7,090 bases of DNA from Alphaproteobacteria bacterium. GTDB lineage: Bacteria > Pseudomonadota > Alphaproteobacteria > M2410. The DNA lies in the NCBI GenBank assembly GCA_021774955.1, contig JAJFIN010000200.1, positions 1 to 7,090 on the forward strand, given 5' to 3'. Under the pieces are notes generated by a model, which worked only from the letters and a program-made list of their open reading frames with translations, had not been told where the DNA came from and made no database searches. Each line of letters opens with the position of its first letter. The stretch's first letter is position 1. A program made the translations under genes and the position numbers. Shown here piece after piece: positions 5,801 through 7,090 of the stretch.

Positions 5801-7090
5801 AACCCGTCGGCACCTCGGCCTTTGTAGTTTGTAAGCTCAAACAAATAGACCGTTCGAGATTTGTCGACACCTGTAATGACGGTGATTTCATGGAGGGGGG
5901 TCGCAGATTCGAAATGCTCAAAGATATCCTGAGGATTTGGATATCGCGCCACGAAAAGAACGCGCGCACCTTGCTCAACATGGAGGGGAATGGTGAGTTC
6001 GTAGTGATGGGCTGGGTGTAGATCTTCATCCCAGTAGGTTATGGGAGCGTTGGAAGGGCGGGCATAATAAAGCAGCTCGGCTGTGACAAGGCGATCATCA
6101 GCCATGATGGCAGTGTAGGCGCCAGCCTTTTCTGCTTCTAAAACCGCATCGCCGATCATATCCCAGCCGCGTACCCGTTTAAATGAATTCGACATTCCGG
6201 TCGATTCGATGGTGCCAGGTACCGCCACCAATGTGTATAGGAAAGCCGCGAGGGAGAGATGGAGTGCCAAAGAGGCTGCCCGCAACCAATGCAATCTGGT
6301 ACGCGCCAGCCAGGTAATCGTAAATGGTGTTGCTGCAACGTAAGCCGTTGCTGCCCAATTTGCGTTGGCGCGAGATAAGAATGCTTGGCTGATGGCAATG
6401 GCCAGAATCGGAACAGTAAAGAACAGTAAGAAGCGATCTGGCTCATAGCTGTCATGCGTGTTTCTTTGTTTGTCTCTGACTAAACCCAACAAGCCGACAA
6501 CAAGCGCGATAAACAAGATCGGACCAAAAACACCCAATTGCCCGACAATGAAGTCGATCATTTTGTCGAGGTTGAACATGTCGCCTTGCCAATTGGCGTT
6601 TGATGCGGTGTGTGTGAAAGTGGCAAATCCAGCGGTTGCATTCCATATAATATTTGGTGAAAAGATCAGGAACGCGAGCGCGACGATGACACCGACTGAA
6701 GGGCTTATAAGTATCGCTCTCCTATTCTTTGTACTGACTAGGTATAAAGCTGCGCAGAGGATGAAATATACCATCGCGTATTTGCTGAGCAGCCCAAACC
6801 CGATTGCCGCGCCACTAATGGCTGCCCATTTTAGATCTTGGCCCTCTAAAACTTTGTGAAAACCATAAAGCGCTATCGACCAGAAAAACAACAAGGGAAC
6901 ATCTGTTGTAATGAGACCCGAGGAAAAGAACACGGACGGGAGAGTGGCAAAGGTGATGGCGGCCCAGGCCCCTGTTGGCGCATTGTATAGCCGTTCGCCG
7001 ATCTTGAAGATCACGAAGCTGGTACCTGCGTGCAACAGCGGAGACGAAAGGCGGATAAAAGTCTCTCCATCACCAAAGGGAAGCGTTGTT
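5797..7090 (-). CDS. Family-39 (ArnT/PMT-like) membrane glycosyltransferase, C-terminal part
   Basis: The frame is open from the right edge of the window and gives the last 430 residues; the N-terminus lies outside. The first visible residues, LPFGDGETFIRLSSPLLHAG, followed by ERLYNAPTGAWAAI and GLITTDVPLLFFWSIALYG, match the PMT/ArnT-like (PMT_2, DUF2029-like) fold of GT-C enzymes. About eight membrane segments follow. A soluble periplasmic-type C-terminal domain begins near SNSFKRVRGWDMIGD and contains ADDRLVTAELLYYAR. Relatives move a sugar from a polyprenyl-phosphate carrier to lipid A or other periplasmic acceptors. The catalytic acidic residues of the first periplasmic loop are upstream of the window and cannot be checked. 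The TTG at 7035 is internal (Leu), not a start. It is the upstream partner of the PAP2 gene in a four-base overlap. Confidence 0.88.
   Translation of the reverse strand, partial: TTLPFGDGETFIRLSSPLLHAGTSFVIFKIGERLYNAPTGAWAAITFATLPSVFFSSGLITTDVPLLFFWSIALYGFHKVLEGQDLKWAAISGAAIGFGLLSKYAMVYFILCAALYLVSTKNRRAILISPSVGVIVALAFLIFSPNIIWNATAGFATFTHTASNANWQGDMFNLDKMIDFIVGQLGVFGPILFIALVVGLLGLVRDKQRNTHDSYEPDRFLLFFTVPILAIAISQAFLSRANANWAATAYVAATPFTITWLARTRLHWLRAASLALHLSLAAFLYTLVAVPGTIESTGMSNSFKRVRGWDMIGDAVLEAEKAGAYTAIMADDRLVTAELLYYARPSNAPITYWDEDLHPAHHYELTIPLHVEQGARVLFVARYPNPQDIFEHFESATPLHEITVITGVDKSRTVYLFELTNYKGRGADGL

Noticed and set aside
6458..6859. 133-codon open frame on the plus strand
   Set aside because: Fully antisense to the membrane-spanning part of the glycosyltransferase; no family features.

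Overview
The window looks like chromosomal DNA of a Gram-negative alphaproteobacterium, possibly a marine or aquatic member of the Rhodospirillales or a related order. This rests on the style of the encoded proteins: an RTX protein with a 'DWTDVI...LERIEW'-type C-terminus, a family-39 glycosyltransferase next to a PAP2 phosphatase, and a methionine gamma-lyase very close to the Pseudomonas type. No rRNA, tRNA or other marker is present, so the taxonomic call is an inference.

Layout. (1) Positions 1-1088, plus strand: the 3' end of a large RTX (calcium-binding nonapeptide repeat) protein. It runs from the end of a cadherin/VCBS-like domain through a Gly/Ser/His/Asn/Gln-rich linker and 18 nonapeptides to a type I secretion C-terminal region. 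(2) 1123-2169, plus: a kinase of the aminoglycoside phosphotransferase/choline kinase fold, 34 bp downstream and possibly co-transcribed. (3) 2171-3292, minus: an AI-2E/PerM-family membrane protein, convergent with the kinase gene. The two stop codons are one base apart, with a hairpin and T-tract at the junction. (4) 3430-4686, minus: a methionine gamma-lyase whose catalytic residues are all recognisable. (5) 4687-4957: a 271-bp gap with a candidate promoter and a 20-bp imperfect palindrome covering the lyase ribosome binding site. (6) 4958-5800, minus: a PAP2-family phosphatase. (7) 5797 to beyond 7090, minus: a family-39 (ArnT/PMT-like) membrane glycosyltransferase. It overlaps the phosphatase start by ATGA, so the pair is a translationally coupled unit.

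Functional reading. The window contains three largely independent units: a secreted or surface RTX protein with a small kinase behind it; a methionine-degrading enzyme followed by a PerM-like permease; and an envelope module in which a polyprenyl-phosphate-dependent glycosyltransferase is paired with a lipid or polyprenyl phosphatase. There is no strong evidence of a new defence or mobile system. The points most worth a second look are the 18-residue super-repeat and His-rich linker of the RTX protein, the non-canonical catalytic loop of the kinase, the palindrome over the lyase RBS, the 11-bp tandem repeat before the permease gene, and the SGH-to-SGD change in the PAP2 enzyme.
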